From Treponema sp. (GTDB lineage: Bacteria > Spirochaetota > Spirochaetia > Treponematales > Breznakiellaceae): DNA of 5,099 nucleotides. A program made the translations under genes and the position numbers. Position 1 is the first letter of the stretch, and each line of letters starts with the position of its first letter. Below, in pieces: positions 1 through 5,099 of the stretch. The stretch is from NCBI GenBank assembly GCA_031289935.1, contig JAITON010000144.1, forward strand, positions 1 through 5,099, given 5' to 3'. The notes beneath the pieces were generated by a model. It was not told the DNA's origin. It was given only the letters and a program-made list of their open reading frames with translations, and did no database searches.

Positions 1-323
1 TTGGGGGCGCTGAAATTCAGGGCCAGGAATACCACCACGGGCAGGGCCATGAACAACAGCCAGGGCCGGTAACGGCCCCAGCGGGTGCGGGTGCGGTCCG
101 CGATCATCCCCATCATGGGGTCGTTGACCGCGTCCCATATCCGGGTAAGCATCATGATGATCCCCGCCACGCCACCGGCAATGCCGAAGACATCGGTAAA
201 GAACACGAGCATATAACCGCTCCAGAGCCCGAATATCAGGTTCTGCCCTATTCCCGCGACGGCGTGCCCGATGATCTCACTCAACTTGACTTCGCCGCGT
301 ACTACGGCAGTCTTTCCAGCCAT
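1..323 (-). CDS. GPH-family (MelB-like) sugar:cation symporter, N-terminal part
   Basis: This is the first 107 codons of an inner-membrane symporter that would take up a disaccharide, glycoside or oligosaccharide with Na+ or H+; the rest lies beyond the left edge. Read from the ATG at 323-321, residues about 22-47 and 50-62 form hydrophobic helices. They are followed by the family signature RIWDAVNDPMMG (61-72), the loop DRTRTRWGRYRPW (76-88) and a third helix (89-104). D64 and D68 match the two cation-site aspartates of MelB (D55 and D59 in the enterobacterial protein), and the RTRWGRYRPW loop matches MelB RSRWGKFKPW. The start is supported by an AGGAGG Shine-Dalgarno six bases upstream. It is divergent from the GH3 glycosidase gene, which suggests import of that enzyme's substrate. 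The family is certain; the sugar is not identifiable. Full members are about 450 residues, so roughly three quarters is missing. Confidence 0.93.
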   Translation of the reverse strand, partial: MAGKTAVVRGEVKLSEIIGHAVAGIGQNLIFGLWSGYMLVFFTDVFGIAGGVAGIIMMLTRIWDAVNDPMMGMIADRTRTRWGRYRPWLLFMALPVVVFLALNFSAP

Positions 324-329
324 ACAAAT

Positions 330-335
330 CCTCCT
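330..335 (-). promoter_or_regulatory. Shine-Dalgarno of the symporter gene
   Basis: On the minus strand this reads AGGAGG, a perfect anti-16S match, six bases before the ATG at 323-321. It fixes the start of the partial symporter gene. Confidence 0.9.
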
Positions 336-347
336 CAATGATATAAT

Positions 348-365
348 GAAGGTATCTGAACCTTC
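348..365. promoter_or_regulatory. Inverted repeat GAAGGT-N6-ACCTTC, candidate operator
   Basis: A perfect 6-bp inverted repeat (GAAGGT at 348-353, ACCTTC at 360-365) with a 6-bp centre sits between the symporter start codon and its putative -10 box. It would overlap the predicted symporter transcription start near 365, a common position for a repressor operator. A TGAAC direct repeat (357-361 and 367-371, 10 bp apart) overlaps its right arm. No regulator gene is visible in the window. The alternative is a small hairpin in the symporter leader. Confidence 0.4.
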
Positions 366-371
366 TTGAAC

Positions 372-380
372 AGTATAACA
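372..380 (-). promoter_or_regulatory. Candidate extended -10 promoter for the symporter
   Basis: The minus strand reads TGTTATACT: a TATACT box (377-372) preceded by the TGn of an extended -10 promoter. It predicts a start near base 365 and a leader of about 40 nt. No good -35 box lies 16-18 bp upstream, which extended -10 promoters can tolerate. Confidence 0.45.
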
Positions 381-421
381 CAGCTTTTACCTAGCGTGTA
401 TCCTTCTCTCAAAAAAAGGTG

Positions 422-427
422 TATACT
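422..427 (+). promoter_or_regulatory. Candidate -10 box for the GH3 gene
   Basis: TATACT matches the sigma70 -10 consensus at five of six positions and faces the GH3 gene, giving a leader of about 25 nt that still contains the Shine-Dalgarno. No convincing -35 box is seen at 16-18 bp. A GTGTAT direct repeat (396-401 and 419-424) flanks it and might bind an activator. This call is weak. Confidence 0.35.
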
Positions 428-444
428 ATGCTTATCTTATTTAC

Positions 445-450
445 TGGAGG
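445..450 (+). promoter_or_regulatory. Shine-Dalgarno of the GH3 gene
   Basis: TGGAGG lies nine bases before the ATG at 460 and supports that start codon. Confidence 0.8.
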
Positions 451-459
451 TTTGCAGAT

Positions 460-2682
460 ATGTTCAAGCGGATACAGAAAGAGGGTTATGCCCTCCTGAT
501 AAACGATGGAGGGCCGGTCCTGGGGGTGGGGCCGGGGATGGAGGATCATATCCTGGTGCGGGAGGGCTACGCATTTAAGGACCTGAACCGGAACGGCGAA
601 CTGGAGCCCTACGAGGACTGGCGGCTTCCCTGGGAGGAGCGCATCGCCGATCTGGCGGGCCGTATGTCTATTGAGGAGATCGCCGGGCTCATGCTCTACA
701 GCGCCCATCAGGCTATTGCCAAGGTGAACCCCCTGGCGGCTCTGGCCTATACCGGCCAGGACCAGCAGGATACCCGGGAGCATATCTGGGACCTGACCGG
801 GGCCCAGCAGCAGTTCCTTAGGGATGATAACCTGCGGCACGTTCTCGTGGCCATGGCGGAAAGTACCCCCGCAGCGGCCCGTTGGAACAACAAGGCCCAG
901 GCCTTTGTGGAAACCATCGGCCTGGGAATCCCGGTCAATACCAGCTCCGACCCCCGGCACACTCCCCGGGCCACGGCGGAATTCGACATGGGAGCGGGCG
1001 GGGACCTCTCGGTCTGGCCGGACCATCTGGGGCTGGCCGCCAGCTTTGACCCGGCCCTGGTGCGGCGCTTCGGCGAAATCGCCTCCCGGGAATACCGGGC
1101 CATGGGCGTTACCACGGCTCTTTCCCCTCAGGTGGACCTGGCCACAGACCCCCGCTGGTGGCGCTTCTCCGGCACCTTTGGCGAGGGGATCAAGCTGGCT
1201 GCGGACCTGGCCCGGGCTTACTGCGACGGCTTCCAGACCTCCGAGGGGAGCCGGGAAATAGCCGGGGGCTGGGGTTACGACAGCGTGAACGCCATGGCCA
1301 AACACTGGCCCGGCGGCGGGAGCGGGGAAGGGGGCCGGGACGCCCACTTCGGCTACGGTAAGTACGCGGTCTATCCCGGCAAGGCCATGGGGGACCATCT
1401 CAAGCCCTTTACCGAGGGGGCCTTTAAGCTGGAAGGCAAGACCGGTTCGGCTTCGGCGGTGATGCCCTACTACACGATCTCCTGGAACTACGATACCAGG
1501 AACCATGAAAATGTGGGCAATTCCTACAATAAATATATCATCACCAGTCTGCTGCGGGAACAATACGGCTTCGATGGAGTGGTCTGCACCGATTGGATGA
1601 TTACCGCAGACCCGGGCCCCCTGGACAGTATGTTCGGCGGCAAGTCCTGGGGGGTGGAAAAGCTCAGCGTGGCGGAACGGCACTACAAGATCCTCATGGC
1701 CGGGGTGGACCAGTTCGGCGGCAACAACGACAAGGGCCCGGTGCTGGAGGCCTACCAGATCGGCGTCAGGGAGCAGGGCGAGGAATTCATGCAAAAGCGC
1801 TTCCGCCAATCTGCCCGGCGGCTCCTGCGGAACATCTTCCGGGTGGGGCTCTTCGAGAATCCCTACCTGGACCCCGGGGAATCCCAGGCCACTGCGGGCA
1901 AGGCTGAATTCGTCAAGGCCGGTTACGAGGCCCAGCTCAAGAGCGTCGTTATGCTGAAGAACGAAGGCCGCGCCCTGCCCCTGAAGGCTGCCTCAGAGGG
2001 GAAACCACGGGTCTATATCCCCACGCGGCATATCAACGCGGGGATCAACTTCCTGGGCTTCCCCAGTCCGGCGCGGGACATCGTTCCCCTGGACCCCAGG
2101 CTGGGGTCGGAATACTTCGAGCTGGTAGATAGCCCCGAGGCTGCGGACTGCGCTCTCTGCTTCATCGACTCTCCCAAGGCGACAGGCTACCGGAAGGACG
2201 AGGGCTACCTCCCCATGAGCCTGCAATACCGGCCCTATACCGCAGACCATGCCCGGGCACAGAGCCTCGCCGGGGATGAAAACCGCTCCTACCGGGGCAA
2301 GACCGGCAGCGTAAGCAACGAACCGGACCTGGACCTGGTGCTGAACACCCGGAAGGCCATGGAGGATAAGCCGGTGATCGTTATCGCCCACACGGTCAAC
2401 CCCTTTGTAGCCGCCGAGTTCGAGGCCGCAGCATCGGCAATCCTCCTGGATTTTTCCGTGGAGCCTGCCGCGCTCCTGGACCTCATAAGCGGGAAGGCGG
2501 AACCCTCGGGGCTCCTGCCCTTCCAGATGCCCCGGAACATGGAGACCGTGGAGGCCCAGGCCGAGGATGTCTCACGGGATATGGTCCCCTACACCGACTC
2601 TGCGGGCCATACCTGGGACTTTGCCTACGGCCTTAACTGGCAGGGGCCCATCGACGACGAGCGGGTCAGGCGCTACCGCTAG
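460..2682 (+). CDS. Glycoside hydrolase family 3 beta-glycosidase (beta-glucosidase-like)
   Basis: This is a retaining exo-acting beta-glycosidase that releases single sugars from the non-reducing end of beta-linked oligosaccharides. The 740 residues have no signal peptide or membrane segment, so it should be cytoplasmic. The GH3 barrel spans roughly residues 60-400, with DPRWWR at 230-235, KHWPGGG starting at K281 and the nucleophile motif GVVCTDW with D378. The alpha/beta sandwich domain follows, with KSVVMLKNEG from 494 and ending in FAYGLNW from 721. There is no fibronectin-III tail and no PA14 insert. KHW and TDW replace the commoner KHF and SDW. The acid/base residue is not assignable by eye. 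Residues 41-52 form a perfect EF-hand-type loop. A Shine-Dalgarno at 445-450 supports the start. It is divergent from a sugar symporter that probably imports its substrate. Family is certain; specificity (glucoside, xyloside or other) is open. Confidence 0.95.
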   Translation: MFKRIQKEGYALLINDGGPVLGVGPGMEDHILVREGYAFKDLNRNGELEPYEDWRLPWEERIADLAGRMSIEEIAGLMLYSAHQAIAKVNPLAALAYTGQDQQDTREHIWDLTGAQQQFLRDDNLRHVLVAMAESTPAAARWNNKAQAFVETIGLGIPVNTSSDPRHTPRATAEFDMGAGGDLSVWPDHLGLAASFDPALVRRFGEIASREYRAMGVTTALSPQVDLATDPRWWRFSGTFGEGIKLAADLARAYCDGFQTSEGSREIAGGWGYDSVNAMAKHWPGGGSGEGGRDAHFGYGKYAVYPGKAMGDHLKPFTEGAFKLEGKTGSASAVMPYYTISWNYDTRNHENVGNSYNKYIITSLLREQYGFDGVVCTDWMITADPGPLDSMFGGKSWGVEKLSVAERHYKILMAGVDQFGGNNDKGPVLEAYQIGVREQGEEFMQKRFRQSARRLLRNIFRVGLFENPYLDPGESQATAGKAEFVKAGYEAQLKSVVMLKNEGRALPLKAASEGKPRVYIPTRHINAGINFLGFPSPARDIVPLDPRLGSEYFELVDSPEAADCALCFIDSPKATGYRKDEGYLPMSLQYRPYTADHARAQSLAGDENRSYRGKTGSVSNEPDLDLVLNTRKAMEDKPVIVIAHTVNPFVAAEFEAAASAILLDFSVEPAALLDLISGKAEPSGLLPFQMPRNMETVEAQAEDVSRDMVPYTDSAGHTWDFAYGLNWQGPIDDERVRRYR

Positions 2683-2685
2683 GGA

Positions 2686-2716
2686 GGTGCTGATTAACTT
2701 GACGGTAACCAGCACC
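2686..2716 (+). terminator. Hairpin just after the GH3 stop, weak terminator candidate
   Basis: GGTGCTG (2686-2692) and CAGCACC (2710-2716) can form a 7-bp GC-rich stem three bases after the GH3 stop codon. The loop is long (17 nt) and no T-run follows, so it is not a standard intrinsic terminator. It may stabilise the 3' end or stop transcription only weakly. Confidence 0.25.
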
Positions 2717-2761
2717 CGGCCTCAATTATAGACCGCAATTGATGAGCCGCAACTATGGAGC

Positions 2762-2790
2762 TTGGCAAGACGGGTCCGGTGTGGTATAAA
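2762..2790 (+). promoter_or_regulatory. Strong sigma70-like promoter of slyD
   Basis: TTGGCA (2762-2767) and TATAAA (2785-2790) each match consensus at five of six positions. They are separated by the optimal 17 bp, and the -10 is preceded by TGG, the TGn extension. The -10 ends only five bases before the slyD ATG at 2796, so transcription should start at base 2796 or 2797. This predicts a leaderless, or almost leaderless, message. Confidence 0.75.
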
Positions 2791-2795
2791 GACCC

Positions 2796-3326
2796 ATGAA
2801 CATAGCAAAAGACCGGGTGGTAAGCTTCGACTATACCCTGACCGGCGAAAACAACGAACAGCTCGATTCCTCCTCCGGCGGCGAACCCCTAGCCTATCTC
2901 CACGGGTATCAGAACATCATTCCCGGGCTCGAAAAGGCCCTGGAAGGCCGGGCCGAAGGGGACCGCTTCCAGGTGAAGATCCCTGCGGCGGAGGCCTACG
3001 GCGAACGGGACGAGGGCCAGGTGCTCAGGGTTCCCCGGGACCGCTTCAACGGTATCGACGCCATTAAGACAGGTATGCAGTTTGAGGCCCAGACCCCTCA
3101 GGGGAACCGTATCGTGAGGGTCACCGCCCTGGACGGCGATACGGTGACGGTCGACGGGAACCATCCCCTGGCCGGCCAGGCTCTGAGCTTTGACGTTACC
3201 GTTCGGGGTATCCGTGAGGCGGCCCCCGAGGAGATTTCCCACGGCCACCCCCACCACGCCCAGGACTGCGACTGCGAGAGCAGCGACTGCAAGAGCAGCG
3301 ACTGCTCCGGCTGCCACGAGCGCTAA
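2796..3326 (+). CDS. slyD: SlyD-type FKBP peptidyl-prolyl cis-trans isomerase
   Basis: This cytoplasmic prolyl isomerase and chaperone should also bind metal. The 176 residues align end to end with E. coli SlyD: MNIAKDRVVSFDY at the start, the FKBP core YLHGYQNIIPGLEKALEG (34-51), the AYGERDE stretch (67-73), the chaperone insert-in-flap domain (about 76-120), NHPLAGQ (122-128) closing the FKBP fold, and a metal-binding tail (148-176). The tail has HGHPHH followed by five cysteines in DC-type steps, making it more Cys-rich and shorter than the long His-rich tail of E. coli. The N-terminus matches SlyD exactly, so the start is secure although no Shine-Dalgarno precedes it. The final Arg-stop codons (CGC TAA) are also the first bases of the downstream repeat array. 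It is probably monocistronic. In other bacteria SlyD helps nickel delivery to hydrogenase; no such genes are visible here. Confidence 0.95.
   Translation: MNIAKDRVVSFDYTLTGENNEQLDSSSGGEPLAYLHGYQNIIPGLEKALEGRAEGDRFQVKIPAAEAYGERDEGQVLRVPRDRFNGIDAIKTGMQFEAQTPQGNRIVRVTALDGDTVTVDGNHPLAGQALSFDVTVRGIREAAPEEISHGHPHHAQDCDCESSDCKSSDCSGCHER
3276..3305 (+). repeat. 15-bp in-frame tandem duplication in the slyD metal tail
   Basis: GAGAGCAGCGACTGC (3276-3290) is followed directly by AAGAGCAGCGACTGC (3291-3305), differing at one base. It encodes ESSDC-KSSDC and adds one cysteine per copy to the tail, so copy-number change would tune metal ligands without shifting the frame. Confidence 0.85.
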
Positions 3327-3455
3327 CATCTCAGGCATCAGGGTGTGTCATCCAGTAGGATGATACGCTAACATCTTAGGCATCAGGGTATGTCATCCGG
3401 CCGGATGATGCGCTAACATCTTAGGCATCAGGGTGTGTCATCCGGCCGGATGATG
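3321..3455. repeat. Sub-array of three 45-bp units
   Basis: Each unit begins CGCTAACATCT and ends in a dyad: TCATCCAGTAGGATGA in unit 1 and the perfect palindrome TCATCCGGCCGGATGA in units 2 and 3. Units 2 and 3 differ at one base in the middle (GTATG versus GTGTG). Because 45 is a multiple of three, the CGC TAA that ends slyD recurs in the same frame at 3366 and 3411. Confidence 0.95.
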
Positions 3456-3565
3456 CGCTTCATCTTACCGGATGACACGCTTCATCTTACCGGATGATGC
3501 GCTTCATCCAGTAGGATGATGCGCTTCATCCTACCGGATGATGCGCTTCATCCTACTGGATGAAG
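3456..3565. repeat. Sub-array of five 22-bp units
   Basis: Five contiguous 22-bp units share CGCTTCATC at the left and GGATGA at the right. The core centres are TACC, TACC, AGTA, TACC and TACT. The first two have a T in place of C at the stem top, giving a G-T wobble pair rather than losing the stem. The last unit overlaps the 3' end of the GH20 gene and supplies its stop codon. Confidence 0.95.
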
Positions 3566-5098
3566 CAACTCCCTGGCAGACTGGAAGCGCGTATACTCGG
3601 CGTTCATATCGTCCAGAAGGCACTTCCCCAGGAGGCTGATTTTCCGGCCCAGGCCGGGGTCCAGTACCTCCTGGGGGATATCCAGCCTTTCGCCGAAATA
3701 GTATTCCTCCCGGGCCCGCAGGGCTTGCATAAAGTCCCCGTAGGGCCGCCGCGCTTCCCCGTGCCAGGCGATTTCCGCCAGGGCCGCCATGCGGTAGTAG
3801 GCGTTAAAGGCGATTTTCCCATGGTCCGCCACATGCTCGGTCCAAAGGGGCGCCTCCAGGCCCAGAATATGCTCGGGCCGGGTTACCCCCGGGAATACCG
3901 GGTTCAGGGTATAGGTCTTTTTTAAGGGCGACAGTACATAGGGGTGGTCCAGGTAGAAGCCCCCCAGCGGGGCCATAATGGCCGGCTGCCCCTGGTTGAT
4001 CCAGAGAACCGAGTCCTTGCGCCGCTTCCCCAGCATGAACCAGTAGTAGCAGATTACTTCCGGGTCGGCGGCCTCCATGCCATCGTTGTACATGACCACC
4101 CTGACGCCCCGCTGTTTCAGCGTATCCCGGATGCGGTTCTTGGCGTAGGTCTTGAGCTCCTCCACCCGCGTAAGCCCCAGGGCCTGCATCCTGGCCTGGC
4201 ATTGGGGGCAGGTTTTAAGCTGATCCAGCTTTACTTCGTCAAAACCGATGTGAAAGGTCCTGGCCCCGAAGAGATCGCAGAGCCCGGCCACGAGGCCCTC
4301 CATGAATTCCAGGGCCCGGTCGTTCCCGATACAGAGCACGTTGCGGAGGATGCCGAAATGGCCCGGCACCTCGATGGCCTGGCCGTTGCAGGAGAGCTCC
4401 GGGTAGGCGGCGATGAGGGCGCTCATGTGGCCGGGCATATCCAGCTCGGGGATCACTTCAATACCCCGGATAGCGGCGTAGGCCAGGATCTCCCGGACCT
4501 CTTCCTCGGAATAGCAGCCTGAATGGGGGGCGCCATCGTCCCCCCGGTTCCTGATGTAGCCCCCGCAGGCCGTGGAGGCCCGCCGGGAGGCGATCTCTCT
4601 GAGCCTGGGGTACTGCTTGAGGTCGATACGGAAGCCCTGATCGTCGGCAATATGCCAGTGGAACTTGTTGAGCCTGAGGCGGAACATGATGTCCAAAAGA
4701 CGCTTGACCTCTTCCAGGGGATGGAAGTGCCGGGCCACGTCCAGCATGACCCCCCGGTAGCCGTACTTTGGCTTCCCGGCGATGCTCCCCTGGGGGAAGT
4801 AGCTTCCCCGCTCATCGGTCTCCGATAGGGCCGCCAGTATGGAGAAGCCCGAATAGACGCCGCCGGGACCGCCCCGGATATCAATATATCCCTCGCCAAT
4901 GGTGATCGCGTAAGACTCCCCCATGGAAGGGTCTTCGGTAACCCGCAGACCTGCCGCCCCAACGCCGGACAGACCCAGAGATACCAGATCTGCCGTGGCG
5001 GCATAGGCGGAGGAGGCGCAGACCAGCTTGGCCGCATAAAGCTTTTCCCCGGAAAAACGGCAATCTCCCGGAGCAGGAACAGGCAGGGTATTTATCAT
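3548..5098 (-). CDS. Glycoside hydrolase family 20 beta-N-acetylhexosaminidase
   Basis: This enzyme removes terminal beta-linked GlcNAc or GalNAc by substrate-assisted catalysis, in which the substrate's N-acetyl group is the nucleophile. The 516 residues begin with a GH20b-like domain (about 1-108, opening LPVPAPG). The GH20 barrel follows: YRGVMLD with R115 as the likely substrate-binding arginine, HWHIADDQ (147-154), PELDMPGH (217-224), the catalytic pair D287-E288 in HIGFDE, W353 in YYWF, and W419/E421 in LWTEH. HIGFDE replaces the usual HIGGDE. There is no signal peptide, so it probably acts in the cytoplasm on imported chitobiose-like or glycan fragments. The ATG is two bases from the window edge, so its Shine-Dalgarno is unseen, but the protein begins where GH20b domains usually do. 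The last residues HPVG and the stop lie inside the repeat array. It is convergent with slyD. Confidence 0.95.
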   Translation of the reverse strand: MINTLPVPAPGDCRFSGEKLYAAKLVCASSAYAATADLVSLGLSGVGAAGLRVTEDPSMGESYAITIGEGYIDIRGGPGGVYSGFSILAALSETDERGSYFPQGSIAGKPKYGYRGVMLDVARHFHPLEEVKRLLDIMFRLRLNKFHWHIADDQGFRIDLKQYPRLREIASRRASTACGGYIRNRGDDGAPHSGCYSEEEVREILAYAAIRGIEVIPELDMPGHMSALIAAYPELSCNGQAIEVPGHFGILRNVLCIGNDRALEFMEGLVAGLCDLFGARTFHIGFDEVKLDQLKTCPQCQARMQALGLTRVEELKTYAKNRIRDTLKQRGVRVVMYNDGMEAADPEVICYYWFMLGKRRKDSVLWINQGQPAIMAPLGGFYLDHPYVLSPLKKTYTLNPVFPGVTRPEHILGLEAPLWTEHVADHGKIAFNAYYRMAALAEIAWHGEARRPYGDFMQALRAREEYYFGERLDIPQEVLDPGLGRKISLLGKCLLDDMNAEYTRFQSARELLHPVG

Positions 5099-5099
5099 G

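Larger units (their letters stand above)
3321..3565. repeat. Tandem array of dyad-symmetric repeats filling a convergent gap
   Basis: Three 45-bp units (3321-3365, 3366-3410, 3411-3455) are followed by five 22-bp units (3456-3477, 3478-3499, 3500-3521, 3522-3543, 3544-3565) with nothing in between. The 22-bp unit is CGCTTCATC, a variable centre, then GGATGATG. Each good copy contains a 16-bp core TCATCC-N4-GGATGA that can form a hairpin; cores start at 3348, 3393, 3438, 3460, 3482, 3504, 3526 and 3548. The first half of each 45-bp unit is a degenerate copy, with cores near 3326, 3371 and 3416, so the whole array keeps a 22-23 bp phase. It starts on the last slyD codons and ends inside the last codons of the GH20 gene. 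Possible roles are a two-way transcription barrier, a protein-binding array or a replication-slippage product. No T-run or REP-associated transposase is seen. The structure is certain; the function is unknown. Confidence 0.95.

Noticed and set aside
366..578. Small open frame of 70 codons on the plus strand before and into the GH3 gene
   Set aside because: It overlaps the GH3 start in another frame, has no Shine-Dalgarno, and its first part is the AT-rich control region.
409..1809. Long open frame on the minus strand, 466 codons, opposite the GH3 gene
   Set aside because: It lies antisense to a well-supported GH3 coding region in GC-rich DNA, where stop-free antisense frames are common, and its translation is Pro/Gly/His/Val-rich with no recognisable domain.
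2699..2727. Second promoter for slyD starting at TTGACG
   Set aside because: The -35-like box is good, but at 17 bp spacing the -10 is only TCAATT, and the better TATAGA lies more than 20 bp away.
2722..2742. Inverted repeat TCAATT-N9-AATTGA upstream of slyD as an operator
   Set aside because: It is short and AT-rich and ends about 20 bp before the -35 box; such a repeat is likely by chance and nothing else supports it.
3321..3565. CRISPR array
   Set aside because: The repeats are directly adjacent with no unique spacers, and the units are 22 or 45 bp with internal dyads.
3321..3565. Standard intrinsic terminator between the convergent genes
   Set aside because: Hairpins are plentiful, but none is followed by a T-run on either strand, so ordinary Rho-independent termination is not supported.
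3560..4522. Plus-strand open frames opposite the GH20 gene (3560-3925 and 3944-4522)
   Set aside because: Both are antisense to GH20 motifs that read clearly on the minus strand; neither shows a domain or a ribosome binding site.

Overview
The window is GC-rich and strongly prefers G or C at third codon positions. It looks like part of the chromosome of a saccharolytic, probably anaerobic, bacterium. The mix of an intracellular GH3 glycosidase, a GPH-type sugar symporter, an intracellular-looking GH20 hexosaminidase and a SlyD chaperone would suit a gut or plant-polymer-degrading organism. A spirochaete is one possibility, but I cannot name the taxon from sequence alone. No tRNA, rRNA, CRISPR or transposase gene is visible.

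Layout. Bases 1-323 (minus strand) hold the N-terminal 107 codons of a GPH/MelB-family cation-coupled sugar symporter that runs off the left edge. An AT-richer divergent control region (324-459) separates it from a complete 740-residue GH3 beta-glycosidase (460-2682, plus). It holds a Shine-Dalgarno for each gene, -10-like boxes facing each way, and an 18-bp inverted repeat that could be an operator. After a 113-bp gap comes a complete slyD-type FKBP prolyl isomerase (2796-3326, plus), with a strong sigma70-like promoter placed so that the transcript should begin at or next to the start codon. From the right edge a complete-looking GH20 beta-N-acetylhexosaminidase (5098-3548, minus) converges on slyD.

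The most unusual element is the convergent gap between slyD and the GH20 gene. It is filled from stop codon to stop codon, and slightly into both coding regions, by a tandem array of short dyad-symmetric repeats (3321-3565). The array has three exact-length 45-bp units followed by five 22-bp units. The 45-bp units are themselves dimers of a degenerate and a good copy, so the whole array keeps a 22-23 bp phase with about eleven dyads. Stems are conserved while the 4-nt centres vary (AGTA, GGCC, TACC, TACT).

Functionally, the symporter and GH3 enzyme probably form a divergent uptake-and-hydrolysis pair: the symporter brings in a disaccharide or short oligosaccharide and the cytoplasmic GH3 enzyme hydrolyses it. 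The GH20 enzyme adds intracellular release of N-acetylhexosamine from imported amino-sugar oligosaccharides. SlyD is a housekeeping folding and metal-handling protein that appears to be expressed independently. Nothing here clearly forms a new multi-gene system; the repeat array and the predicted leaderless slyD transcript are the points most worth following.
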